Below the pieces are notes generated by a model, which had not been told where the DNA came from, ran no database searches, and saw only the letters and a list, made by a program, of their open reading frames with translations. This document shows, one piece after another, positions 25,980 through 34,564 of a DNA stretch of 64,000 nucleotides. The position numbers were made by a program, and so were the translations under genes. The DNA is taken from the NCBI RefSeq assembly GCF_002217755.1, contig NZ_BCFL01000024.1:124001-188000 (forward strand), in the 5' to 3' direction. The stretch is from Streptomyces hyaluromycini (GTDB lineage Bacteria > Actinomycetota > Actinomycetes > Streptomycetales > Streptomycetaceae). The stretch's first letter is position 1; every line of letters starts with the position of its first letter.

Positions 25980-28631
25980 ATGATCGTCACCTGGGCCCGT
26001 GGCCTGGCCCGCCACCGCGCCGGACGGCTCCTGGCCGCCCTGACCGGCATCGCGCTCGCGGTCGCCCTGGTCGCCTCGCTCGGCTCCTTCCTCACCGCGT
26101 CGAAGGCGACCATGACCCAGCGCGCGGTGCGCTCGGTCGCCGTGGACTGGCAGGTCCAGGTGCAGCCCGGGGCCGACCCGCACACGGTCCTGTCCCTGGT
26201 GGCCGGGACCCCCGGCACCCGTACCGCCCTGCCCGTCGGCTTCGCGCACACCAGCGGCTTCACCGCCCGCGTGCAGGGCAGCACCCAGACCACCGGCCCC
26301 GGCATGGCGCTCGGCCTGCCCGACGGCTACCGCGCCCGCTTCCCCGACGCCGTCCGCACACTCTCCGGCGCGTCCACCGGTGTCCTGCTGGCCCAGCAGA
26401 CCGCCTCCAACCTGCACGCGGCCCCCGGCGACACCGTCGGCATCCAGCTGCCCGGTGCCGGTCTGCGCCAGGTGAAGGTGGACGGCGTGGTCGACCTGCC
26501 CCAGGCCGACTCGCTCTTCCAGACCGTCGGCGCCCCCAGCCAGTCCCAGCCGACCGCGCCCCCTGACAACGTCGTCCTGCTGCCCGCCGCCGGCTTCGCC
26601 GCCCTCACCCGCGGCGCCACCGGTGTCACCACCCAGATCCACGCCGCCCGCGACACCACCCGGCTGCCCTCCGACCCGGCCTCCGCGTACTCCGCCGTCA
26701 CCGGCGCCGCCCACCACCTCGAAGCCCGCGCCTCGGGCACCGCCCTGGTCGGCAACAACGTCGGCGCGGCTCTCGACTCGGCCCGCCAGGACGCCCTGTA
26801 CGCCCAGATCCTCTTCCTCTTCCTCGGTGTGCCGGGCGCGGTGCTGGCCGCCGCGCTGACGGCGGCGGTCGCCTCGGCCGGCGGCGAACGGCGCCGCCAG
26901 GAACAGGGACTGCTGCGGCTGCGTGGCCTCAGGCCCCGTCAGATCACCGCACTCGCCGGTCTGGAGGCCGCCCTGATCGGCCTCGCAGGAGGTCTGGCCG
27001 GGCTGGGCATCGCCGCCCTCACCGGCCGTCTCGCCTTCGGCACGGCCTCCTTCGGGGCGAGCGCGGCGACCTGGTCCGTCTGGTACGCCGTCGCCTTCGT
27101 CCTCGGAGCCGCGGTGGCCGCGGGCGCCGTCCTCGTCCCCGCCCTGCGGGACCTGCGCACGGTCACCGTGGCCGACACCCGCAGGCAGGAGGACGTACGC
27201 CCCTCCCGGTCGCCCTGGTGGATGCGGTACGGCCTGGACTTCGCCCTCCTCATCGCCTCGTGGCTCGTCTTCCGGGCCTCCTCCGGCAACCAGTACGCGC
27301 TCGTCCTCGCGCCCGAGGGCGTCCCCAGCATCTCCGTGTCGTACTGGGCCTTCCTCGGCCCCGCCCTGCTGTGGATCGGCGCGGCCCTGCTGCTGTGGCG
27401 CCTCACCCTGCTCGCCCTCACCCACGGCCGCCCCGCCCTGACCCGGCTGGTCCGGCCGCTGACCGCGACCCTGGCCGGGACCACCGCGGCCACGCTCTCC
27501 CGGCGGCGCCGCCCGGTCGCCCGGTCGGTGGTGCTGCTCGCCCTCGCCGTCTCCTTCGCGGTCTCCACCGCCGTCTTCAACGCCACCTACCACCAGCAGG
27601 CCGAGGTAGACGCCCGGCTGACCAACGGCGCCGACGTCACCGTCACCGAACCACCCGGCGCCCAGGTCCCGCCCACCGCCGGGGCAGCGCTGAAGATCTC
27701 CGGCGTACGGCACGTCGAACCCCTCCAGCACCGCTTCGCCTACGTCGGCTCCGACCTCCAGGACCTCTACGGCGTCCGCCCCGGCACCATCGCGCGGGCC
27801 ACCTCGCTCCAGGACGCCTACTTCGCGGGCGGCACCGCCGGCCAGTTGATGCGCCGCCTCGCCGAGCGCCCGGACAACCTCCTCGTCAGCGTCGAGACCG
27901 TGAACGACTTCCAGCTCTCCCCCGGCGACACCGTCAACCTGCGCATCCAGGACGCCCGCACCAAGTCCCTGCGCACGGTCCCCTTCCACTACGCCGGCAT
28001 CGCCAAGGAGTTCCCCACCGCCCCCAAGGACAGCTTCTTCGTCGCCAACGCCTCCTACATCGCCAGGGCCACCGGCGACGACTCGGCCGGCGCCTTCCTC
28101 CTCGACACCGGCGGCACGAACCAGCAGCAGGTCGCCGCACAGCTGCGCCGGCAGCTCGGTACCCGGGCCACCGTCACCGACCTCACCCAGACCCGCGGCA
28201 CCGTCGGCACCAGCCTGACCTCCGTCGACCTGGCCGGCCTCACCCGCATCGAGCTCGCCTACGCCGTGCTGCTCGCCGCCGGGGCCGGCGGCCTGGTCCT
28301 CGCCCTCGGACTCGCCGAACGCCGCCGCACCTTCGCCATCGCCACCGTCCTCGGCGCACAACCGCGCCACCTGCGCGGCATGGTCCTCTCCGAGGCCCTG
28401 TTGCTGGCCGTCGGCGGCCTGGCCGGCGGCGCCCTCATCGGCTGGGCCCTTTCGGAGATGCTGGTCAAGGTCCTGACCGGCGTCTTCGATCCGCCACCCG
28501 CGGTCCTGTCGGTCCCCGGCGCCTACCTGGCCCTCACCGGGGCAGCCGCCGTCGCCGCCGTCCTGGCCGCGGCCCTCAACGGCATCCGCGGCAGCCACCG
28601 CCCCGCCGTGGAGGAGCTCCGCGACCTGTGA
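25980..28631 (+). CDS. FtsX-family ABC permease, double-length
   Basis: An 883-residue permease made of two FtsX-like modules. An N-terminal membrane anchor is followed by a large extracytoplasmic domain (about 40-255) and three helices (about 265-395). Two further helices and a second extracytoplasmic domain (about 525-750) lead to a final three-helix bundle (about 755-875). This layout matches MacB/YknZ-type mechanotransmission permeases, which act on substrates already outside the membrane, such as lipoproteins, peptides or antimicrobials. With the two ATPases and the flanking kinase and regulator it resembles envelope-stress or peptide-detoxification modules. Confidence 0.88.
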   Translation: MIVTWARGLARHRAGRLLAALTGIALAVALVASLGSFLTASKATMTQRAVRSVAVDWQVQVQPGADPHTVLSLVAGTPGTRTALPVGFAHTSGFTARVQGSTQTTGPGMALGLPDGYRARFPDAVRTLSGASTGVLLAQQTASNLHAAPGDTVGIQLPGAGLRQVKVDGVVDLPQADSLFQTVGAPSQSQPTAPPDNVVLLPAAGFAALTRGATGVTTQIHAARDTTRLPSDPASAYSAVTGAAHHLEARASGTALVGNNVGAALDSARQDALYAQILFLFLGVPGAVLAAALTAAVASAGGERRRQEQGLLRLRGLRPRQITALAGLEAALIGLAGGLAGLGIAALTGRLAFGTASFGASAATWSVWYAVAFVLGAAVAAGAVLVPALRDLRTVTVADTRRQEDVRPSRSPWWMRYGLDFALLIASWLVFRASSGNQYALVLAPEGVPSISVSYWAFLGPALLWIGAALLLWRLTLLALTHGRPALTRLVRPLTATLAGTTAATLSRRRRPVARSVVLLALAVSFAVSTAVFNATYHQQAEVDARLTNGADVTVTEPPGAQVPPTAGAALKISGVRHVEPLQHRFAYVGSDLQDLYGVRPGTIARATSLQDAYFAGGTAGQLMRRLAERPDNLLVSVETVNDFQLSPGDTVNLRIQDARTKSLRTVPFHYAGIAKEFPTAPKDSFFVANASYIARATGDDSAGAFLLDTGGTNQQQVAAQLRRQLGTRATVTDLTQTRGTVGTSLTSVDLAGLTRIELAYAVLLAAGAGGLVLALGLAERRRTFAIATVLGAQPRHLRGMVLSEALLLAVGGLAGGALIGWALSEMLVKVLTGVFDPPPAVLSVPGAYLALTGAAAVAAVLAAALNGIRGSHRPAVEELRDL

Positions 28632-28667
28632 ACACGGCGTACACCGATGCCGAGCCGCTCCAAAGGC

Positions 28668-28750
28668 AGCGCCCCAAAGGGGCGCTGGGGGTACCCCCGG
28701 CCGAAGGCTGGGGGAGGAACTGCGCGACCAGCCACGACGGCGCCGCAGCC
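28668..28750. repeat. Palindromic intergenic repeat element
   Basis: AGCGCCCCAAAGGGGCGCT (28668-28686, 8-bp stem, AAA loop), then GGGGGTACCCCC (28687-28698), then a tail reading CTGCGCGACCAGCC and CGACGGCGCCGCAGCC. I recognise this composite as a short intergenic repeat seen many times in Streptomyces genomes. It separates the permease from the regulator gene and may act as a terminator. Confidence 0.75.
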
Positions 28751-28793
28751 GGAAGATCGCGGCCCTTCCAGCGGAGCGCCTAGGCTGTCGGCC

Positions 28794-29540
28794 ATGCGCA
28801 CGCCTGCCGCAGCGGACCGCAGCCGACTGCGCGTCCTCGTCGTCGAGGACGACGACACCATCGGCCGCCACCTGGAGACCGGCCTGCGCGGCCACGACTA
28901 CGCGCCGACGTGGTGCCGCACCGGAGCGGGCGCACTGGCGGAGGCCGGGCGGGCACCGTACGAGGTACTGCTGCTGGACCTGGGGCTGCCGGACATGGAC
29001 GGCCTGGACGTCGCCCGGCAGCTGCGTGGCCGCCTCCCCGACCTGCTGATCGTCGTCCTGACGGCACGGACCGACGACATCGACATCATCGCCGGGCTGG
29101 ACGCCGGCGCCGACGACTACCTGGTCAAGCCGTTCAGCCTGACCGTGCTGCTCGCCCGGCTGCGGGCCCATCTCAGGCGGCACGCGGTGGCCGTGCCGGC
29201 CCGGGAGCCGGTGCGGCTGGGCGATCTGGTCGTCGACGTGACGGCCCGGCGCTGCGCCCTGCTCGGTGTCGAGGTCCCGCTGCGGGCCAAGGAGTTCGAC
29301 CTGCTGGCGGTGCTGGCCGAGCGGGCCGGCGAGGCGGTCTCGCGCGAGACGCTGATGGCCGAGGTGTGGGACGAGAACTGGTTCGGCTCCACCAAGACCC
29401 TCGACGTCACGTTGGCGGGCCTGCGCCGCAGACTGACCGAGGCGGCACAGGCGGACGGGCGGCAGGCCCGGCTGCCCCGGATCACCACGTTGCGGGGGCA
29501 CGGGTACCGGCTGGAACGGCAACCGGATCCGCCGAATTGA
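28794..29540 (+). CDS. OmpR-family response regulator
   Basis: 248 residues from ATG 28794. The receiver domain has Asp62 (LLLDLGLPDMDG) and Lys112 in VKPF; the winged-helix domain (about 140-240) contains LRAKEFDLL and TKTLDVTLAGLRRRL. A TAGGCT -10-like hexamer at 28780 lies so close to the ATG that the mRNA may be leaderless. No kinase gene follows it; the kinase at 22410-23732 on the other side of the ABC genes is the obvious partner. Confidence 0.92.
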   Translation: MRTPAAADRSRLRVLVVEDDDTIGRHLETGLRGHDYAPTWCRTGAGALAEAGRAPYEVLLLDLGLPDMDGLDVARQLRGRLPDLLIVVLTARTDDIDIIAGLDAGADDYLVKPFSLTVLLARLRAHLRRHAVAVPAREPVRLGDLVVDVTARRCALLGVEVPLRAKEFDLLAVLAERAGEAVSRETLMAEVWDENWFGSTKTLDVTLAGLRRRLTEAAQADGRQARLPRITTLRGHGYRLERQPDPPN

Positions 29541-29576
29541 GAAGGCGCGCACGACGCCCCCGGTACGGCGCACTCC

Positions 29577-29611
29577 GTGCCGCCCACCAGAGGCTTCCTG
29601 GTGGGCGGCAC
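29577..29611. terminator. Bidirectional terminator
   Basis: A perfect 14-bp stem GTGCCGCCCACCAG/CTGGTGGGCGGCAC with a 7-base loop, placed between the converging regulator and protease genes. Confidence 0.88.
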
Positions 29612-29627
29612 ATCCGGCGTGGGGCTG

Positions 29628-31229
29628 TCAGGCCGGGACGAGGCGGGCCAGCAGTGCCTGGCCGTCCGGGACACCGAGCCCTGTGCAGGCGTCCCAGCCG
29701 GGCGTGGCCGTGAAGTCGCCGATGTCTCCCAGGGTGATGTCACGGAAACCGGCCGGGCTCACGCCCGGTGCCGCGCCGTCGTACAGTGCGGGCTGGAGCA
29801 TGCCGAGCGGGTGGCCGACCGCCTCGGCGAGACGGACGGTCAGCGCGGCCCAGAGCGGCGCCACGGCGCTGGTGCCGCCGATGATCTCGTCGTGGCCGTG
29901 GATGAGCACCTTGTATCCGGTCCGCGGGTCGGCGTCGGCGGACACATCGGGCACGCCGCGTCGGCGGGCCTGGCCGGTGCCGTTGGGCACGCCGACGTTC
30001 GCCTGCCAACTGGGCTGCCTGAACTTGCGGCTGACGCCGCCGCCGGAGGCGGACCCGTGGCCGTCGTTCCACACGGTCTCGGACGTGATGGTGCCGCTGA
30101 CCGGGTCGGCGTCCAGGCGCGTGCCGCCGCAGGCGAGAGCGCGAGGGCTCGAAGCGGGGAAGTCGGTGTGCTGCTTTCCCGTCGAATCGCCGTCGCTGCA
30201 GCCGTTGTCGCCGGCGGCCACGCAAACGGTGACGCCCATGGCGGCGGCGTCGGCCAGCGTGGCGTCGAGGATCGCGCGGCCCTGGGCGGTCCACAGGTCC
30301 TCACGCTGGCCCCAACTGATGCTCACCGCCGTGGGGGTGGGATCGGCGAACACCGCGGTGCTGATGGCGTCGGCGAAGCCCTGCGCGCTGTTCTCCGCGA
30401 AGTACACGACCTGGCGCGCACCGGGTGCCAGCGCGCCGATCACCTCCATGTCGAGCATCACCTCCCCGTCGGCGGGGTCACCCGGGCTGTTGCTGCCGTT
30501 GCCCACCTCGACAACGTCCACGAGCGGCGTGGGGATGCCCAGCTCGGCGAAGTACGCGTCCATGTCGCCTTCCGGTATCCCGCCGCCGAGTTCGACGATG
30601 CCGATCGTGTGACCGCTGCCGTCCGTGCCCGGCGGGAAGCGGTAGATCCTGCCGAGGTCGACGGGCGAGTACGACGAGAGGGCGGCGTGGGCCTCCAGGC
30701 GCTGGATGTGCGGGCGGGCCTGCGGCCGGTTGTCCAGACCCGTCACGCCGATCACCACGCCGTCCCACTCGGGCAGGATGCGCAGCTCGCCGGCCCGCTG
30801 CCGGTGCTCTACCATCCGTCCTTCGTCCGCCGGGTCGGGGGTGGTGACCATGGTCAGCGAGTCGGCCTTCACCACGGACCGCAGCTGACCGAGCGTTCCG
30901 GATATCTTGATCCGGCGTGAGGCCGGATCCACCAGCGTCACCGTCAGCCCGTGCTGCTCCGCCGACCGCTTCACCCTGTCGATGTCGGCCGGGTCGGCGC
31001 CGTAACGCGCCGCCAGTTCCTCACGCGTGATCGTCTCAGGTCCTTCGACCAGACCGTCAGGGATCTCGGCGCGACGGCGCAGGACCAGAGTGACCTCGAT
31101 GCGTTCTGAATCGCTCACCGCTCCGGTCGAGCGCGCATGCGCGTGAGCGGTGCGCTTGCTGCCTCGGAGGGGGACCAGTCGCGTTTTGTCCATGATTTCG
31201 AGCGTTCCACCGATACGGATGGTTCGCAT
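29628..31229 (-). CDS. Sedolisin (S53) serine-carboxyl peptidase, kumamolisin-like
   Basis: 533 residues. A pro-kumamolisin activation domain (about 45-155) precedes the catalytic domain (about 190-530). The family triad is visible: Glu256 and Asp260 in GEVMLDME, and Ser454 in GGTSAVAPLW, with the oxyanion Asp341 in AAGDNG. A calcium site (FRDITLGDIG and downstream Gly/Asp) is near the C-terminus. Such enzymes are acid-active endopeptidases. No classical signal peptide is seen, as in several bacterial kumamolisin relatives. The start at 31229 follows an AAAGG stretch; ATG 31193 is an alternative. Confidence 0.9.
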   Translation of the reverse strand: MRTIRIGGTLEIMDKTRLVPLRGSKRTAHAHARSTGAVSDSERIEVTLVLRRRAEIPDGLVEGPETITREELAARYGADPADIDRVKRSAEQHGLTVTLVDPASRRIKISGTLGQLRSVVKADSLTMVTTPDPADEGRMVEHRQRAGELRILPEWDGVVIGVTGLDNRPQARPHIQRLEAHAALSSYSPVDLGRIYRFPPGTDGSGHTIGIVELGGGIPEGDMDAYFAELGIPTPLVDVVEVGNGSNSPGDPADGEVMLDMEVIGALAPGARQVVYFAENSAQGFADAISTAVFADPTPTAVSISWGQREDLWTAQGRAILDATLADAAAMGVTVCVAAGDNGCSDGDSTGKQHTDFPASSPRALACGGTRLDADPVSGTITSETVWNDGHGSASGGGVSRKFRQPSWQANVGVPNGTGQARRRGVPDVSADADPRTGYKVLIHGHDEIIGGTSAVAPLWAALTVRLAEAVGHPLGMLQPALYDGAAPGVSPAGFRDITLGDIGDFTATPGWDACTGLGVPDGQALLARLVPA

Positions 31230-31261
31230 CCTGTGCCTTTACCAGGCGGAGCCCTGACCGG

Positions 31262-31639
31262 CTACGGCAACTCGCGAGGAGCCGAGGGTGCGGCCGGGGC
31301 GGGTTCGGATGGGCCGCCGGGTCCGCCCGCATCGCTCGGCCGGGAGGCGGTGCCCCGCTTCTGCGCGCGTTCGGCGGCGCGGACGCCCTCCATCGCCGCG
31401 GCCACCGAGCCCGCGTCGGCGACATCGCCCGGTACGACCTCCACCCGCCCGGCCCACGGCTGGTCGCGCAGCTTCCGGGGCGTGCGCACCAGGCAGCGCA
31501 CCCGGTACCCGGCGTCCAGCAGCTCCGGCACCAGCCGCCCGCCGATGTAGCCGCTGCCACCGGTCACCAGACAGGTCCTCGGGTCCGTGGCAGCGGTTCC
31601 GTTCCCGTTCGTCGTCGTCCCGGCCGTCTCGTCCGCCAC
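31262..31639 (-). pseudogene. Truncated NAD(P)-binding SDR/NmrA-like protein
   Basis: From GTG 31639 the frame gives a good Rossmann start (CLVTGGSGYIGGRLVPELL, then RVEVVPGDVADAGS, the nucleotide- and Asp-binding elements of atypical SDRs). After about 70 conserved residues the sequence turns into Ala/Pro/Gly-rich filler and stops. The usual catalytic region and about 200 further residues are missing, so this is a 5' remnant left by a deletion. It lies between the protease and LacI genes. Confidence 0.7.
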
Positions 31640-31832
31640 GCGAACCGCCTCAGTCGTCGTCCGTGCGCCCTCGCGCCCCTCGCCCCCGATGCCTCTACGG
31701 TGCCGCCCGCCCGTCCGGACCCGCCGGGCGACCGCGGCATCCGGGTGACGTGGAGCTGTCGACTGCACCGAAGGGCTGCCTCGATCGGCTCGGTGGACGA
31801 TGTCCCTTTCCCCGGCGGCGGCCACCCGGCCG

Positions 31833-32759
31833 TCAGACCGACTCGCGCACCACAACCCGTCCCGGCACCGGCGCCAGGCCCTCGGTGTCGATGCCGAGGA
31901 CCGCTCGGGCGGCGATGCGTCCGAGGATCTCCGCGTCGATGTGCACGGTGGTGAGCGCGGGCGTGGTCAGGGAGCCGTACTCGGTCTCGTCGAAGCCGAT
32001 CACGGCCACGTCGTCGGGCACGCGCCGCCCGAGGTCCCGCAGGGCCGTGATGCTCCGCAGCGCGATGTCGTCGTCGAACGCCGCCAGGGCCGTCACATCT
32101 CCGTGGGCCGCCAGGAACGCCTCGACGGCGGCGGCGCCGGCCTCTCGCGGCCGGGGGACGACGAAGCGTTCCAAGGGTGGAATTCCCAGCTGCCGAGCGG
32201 TCTCCTGGGCGAAACCCAACCGGGCGCCGGTCAGCGGGAAGTCGTGGTCCGGCAGGGCCATCGCGATGCGCGTGTGCCCCCGTTCGGCGAGGTGGCGGAT
32301 CTGCAGTGCGGCGTTGGCTGCGAACCCGCGTTCCCAGTCCTCGTCGGTGGGTTCCTCCCCACGCAGGTACACCTCCCCGAGCCGCAGCACCGCTCGCGGC
32401 ACGATGGTGTCGAGGACCTTCTGCGTGGCTTCCGGATTCGCGTGCCCGTGCCGGACCAGCAGGATGTGGTCGTGCTCGGCGAGTTCCTCGTCCAGGCCAC
32501 GGACGTAGCTCCGGGAGAAGTTGCCCTCCATGCCCCAGTCGACATTGAGCACCACGACACGGGAGGAGCCCTCGCGCAGGGCCCGGGCGATCCCGTGCGG
32601 GACGTACCCCAGGTCCTGGGCGGCTTCCAGGACCCGCTCGCGGGTCGCCGCGGAGATCGTCTGCCGTGGGTCGTCATTCAGTACGAAGCTCACCGTGGCC
32701 CGCGACACTCCGGACGCCTTGGCCACGTCGCTCAACGTCACCCGGCCGGAACGGCCCAT
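31833..32759 (-). CDS. LacI-family transcriptional regulator
   Basis: 308 residues. The N-terminal helix-turn-helix and hinge are typical (VTLSDVAKASGVSRATVSFV, then LGYVPHGIARALR). A periplasmic-binding-protein-like effector domain covers about 65-300. It is divergent from the four-gene THF demethylation operon. The gap contains three palindromic sites built on CTAGATCGATTAAG/CTAGATCGATCTAG, so it is very probably the local repressor. The effector may be the methoxylated substrate or its product; that is inference. Confidence 0.92.
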   Translation of the reverse strand: MGRSGRVTLSDVAKASGVSRATVSFVLNDDPRQTISAATRERVLEAAQDLGYVPHGIARALREGSSRVVVLNVDWGMEGNFSRSYVRGLDEELAEHDHILLVRHGHANPEATQKVLDTIVPRAVLRLGEVYLRGEEPTDEDWERGFAANAALQIRHLAERGHTRIAMALPDHDFPLTGARLGFAQETARQLGIPPLERFVVPRPREAGAAAVEAFLAAHGDVTALAAFDDDIALRSITALRDLGRRVPDDVAVIGFDETEYGSLTTPALTTVHIDAEILGRIAARAVLGIDTEGLAPVPGRVVVRESV

Positions 32760-32831
32760 CCCGGATCCCCTCTCCTCATCGGACCACGGCTCCGGCCCTC
32801 CAGCGGTGCCACCAGGCGTGCCGCCCCGACC

Positions 32832-32845
32832 CTAGAACGATTAAG
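32832..32845. promoter_or_regulatory. LacI-type operator 1
   Basis: CTAGAACGATTAAG with central CG, about 75 bp upstream of the LacI start. It matches the other two sites in this gap and is probably the autoregulatory operator. Confidence 0.65.
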
Positions 32846-32974
32846 TTCAGGCTAGCCCACGTACCTGGGGTACTTCCGCAATCAGATCCTGCACGAGGTT
32901 CCTTACGCCGTACGCAACTAAAGAGTGCGGCGCACGCGCCTCCTCAACCCGGGAGTGCCCCTGTTAGCGTCCTA

Positions 32975-32988
32975 CTAGATCGATTAAG
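32975..32988. promoter_or_regulatory. LacI-type operator 2
   Basis: CTAGATCGATTAAG, differing from operator 1 by one base. Centre-to-centre distances are 143 bp to operator 1 and 79 bp to operator 3, which would allow DNA looping by a LacI tetramer or paired dimers. Confidence 0.7.
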
Positions 32989-33044
32989 TACCCCATGCCC
33001 AACCCCTCCGTCCACACTCACCAACTCGCGCCGAAGCAGACGTG

Positions 33045-33076
33045 GACGCTTCGCTAGATCGATCTAGCGAAGCGTC
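33045..33076. promoter_or_regulatory. Perfect 32-bp palindrome with LacI operator core
   Basis: Both 16-base arms, beginning GACGCTTCGCTAGATC, match perfectly; the centre CTAGATCGATCTAG (33054-33067) is a symmetrical version of operators 1 and 2. It ends 19 bp before the ATG at 33096, so repressor binding would block initiation or early elongation. The same sequence could form an RNA hairpin in the leader. Confidence 0.75.
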
Positions 33077-33095
33077 TGCCCCAGGAAGGAGCCGC

Positions 33096-34454
33096 ATGAC
33101 ACCCCCCAGCCTTCAGGACGGCATCGACAAGGCGGGCTCGCCCGTCGACCTGCTGTGGAAGCCCGGTGCCGAGCCCTGGACCCCCGAGGTCGTCGAGCGG
33201 GAGTTCGCCGGATGGCGGCAGGAGCAGGCGGCCTGGCACGAGGGCGTGGCGCTGCTCAACCTGTCGCATCACATGTACGACATGTGGATCGAGGGGCCGG
33301 ACGCCACGCGGGTGCTGGCCGACCACGGCGTCAACAACTTCGAGAAGTTCGCGGTCGGACAGGCCAAGCAGTACGTGCCGGTCACTCGCGACGGCCACAT
33401 CGTCACCGACGGGATCCTCGCCCGCGAGGGCGAGAACCGCTACCTGCTCAGCGGGATCCCGGCCGCGCAGCACTGGGTGCAGTACCACGCGGAGAAGGGC
33501 GGCTACGACGTCTCGTTCGTCACCGATCCCTCCTCCGCCTTCCGGCCCGGCGGGCGCGCTCCGAAGCTCTTCCGCTATCAGATCCAGGGGCCGCGGGCCC
33601 TGGACGTGGTGCAAAGCGCCTTCGGCGGACCGCTGCCGGAGACGAAGTTCTTCCACTCCACGCCGGTCGCCCTCGACGGACGCGCGTTCCGGGCCCTGCG
33701 CCACGGGATGGCCGGCCAGGCCGGCTACGAGTTCATCGGCCCCTGGGAGCACGGGGCCTACGTCCACGAGGCGTTCCTCAAGGCGGGCGAGCCGCTCGGA
33801 CTGGTCCAGGTCGGTGCCCTCGCCTACACCACACCCAGCGTGGAGAGCGGCTGGATCCCCTCGCCGGTCCCCGGCATCTACACCGACCCCGAACTGCTCG
33901 AATACCGCAGGTACTTGCCCCTGTTCGGCATCGAGGGCCAACGCCCGCTCAGCGGCAGCCACTTCTCGCGGAACATCGAGGACCACTACGTCTCCCCGTA
34001 CGAGCTCGGCTACGGCAAGTTGATCCACTTCGGCCATGACTTCCAGGGCCGGGACGCCCTGTTGAAGGCCAAGGACAAGGCCGAGGACAACGAGCTCCGC
34101 AAGAAGGTCACCCTGGTACTCGACCCGGACGACGTGCACCGGGTGCTGGGCGACGGCCGGGACCCCGGATTCGTGCTCAGCTACGCACGGCACCGGGTGG
34201 AGAGCGGCGAGGGCGGCCTGGCCGGCGTGACGATGCAGATCGCGTCGGTCGACCCGGTCGGCACCGTGCTGGCCCAGACCCTGATCGCGCCCGCGCACTC
34301 CGCGCCCGGCACCGCGGTGAGCGTGGTGTGGGGCGAGCACCCCGGCGGCGGCACCGCCCCCGAGGCCGACCTCGGCTTCCCGCGCATCCGCGCCACCGTG
34401 CAGCCGAGCCCCTTCGACCAGCACGCCCGCACCCGGTACCGCCGCGACGCCTGA
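33096..34454 (+). CDS. Tetrahydrofolate-dependent aromatic O-demethylase, LigM/DesA-like (GcvT family)
   Basis: A 452-residue protein; ATG 33096 has AGGAAGGA five bases upstream. It belongs to the aminomethyltransferase (GcvT) fold. It matches the Sphingobium vanillate demethylase LigM closely in order and motifs: an EQAAW-type segment, SHHMYDMWI, AKQYVPVTRDGHI, IQGPRALDV, RHGMAGQAGYE, ESGWIPSPVPGIYT and SSxNIEDxYV-like NIEDHYVSPYELGYG. LigM moves the methyl group of vanillate or 3-O-methylgallate onto THF. The downstream MetF, PurU and FolD genes would process methyl-THF. DmdA-type DMSP demethylase is the main alternative relative but fits less well. Confidence 0.8.
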   Translation: MTPPSLQDGIDKAGSPVDLLWKPGAEPWTPEVVEREFAGWRQEQAAWHEGVALLNLSHHMYDMWIEGPDATRVLADHGVNNFEKFAVGQAKQYVPVTRDGHIVTDGILAREGENRYLLSGIPAAQHWVQYHAEKGGYDVSFVTDPSSAFRPGGRAPKLFRYQIQGPRALDVVQSAFGGPLPETKFFHSTPVALDGRAFRALRHGMAGQAGYEFIGPWEHGAYVHEAFLKAGEPLGLVQVGALAYTTPSVESGWIPSPVPGIYTDPELLEYRRYLPLFGIEGQRPLSGSHFSRNIEDHYVSPYELGYGKLIHFGHDFQGRDALLKAKDKAEDNELRKKVTLVLDPDDVHRVLGDGRDPGFVLSYARHRVESGEGGLAGVTMQIASVDPVGTVLAQTLIAPAHSAPGTAVSVVWGEHPGGGTAPEADLGFPRIRATVQPSPFDQHARTRYRRDA

Positions 34455-34564
34455 CCGGTCCGGCACCGCCCGGCACCCCTCTCGGGCCGGGCGAGCCGCT
34501 CACCTCTCCCGAGCGGTCTCGTCCGGCGGTGCCGCGCGCCCGCACACGTTCGACAAGGAGCACC

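Noticed and set aside
25854..29573. 1239-codon minus-strand open frame opposite the ABC genes
   Set aside because: Low-complexity antisense shadow; the plus strand encodes an ATPase, an FtsX permease and a response regulator with all motifs.
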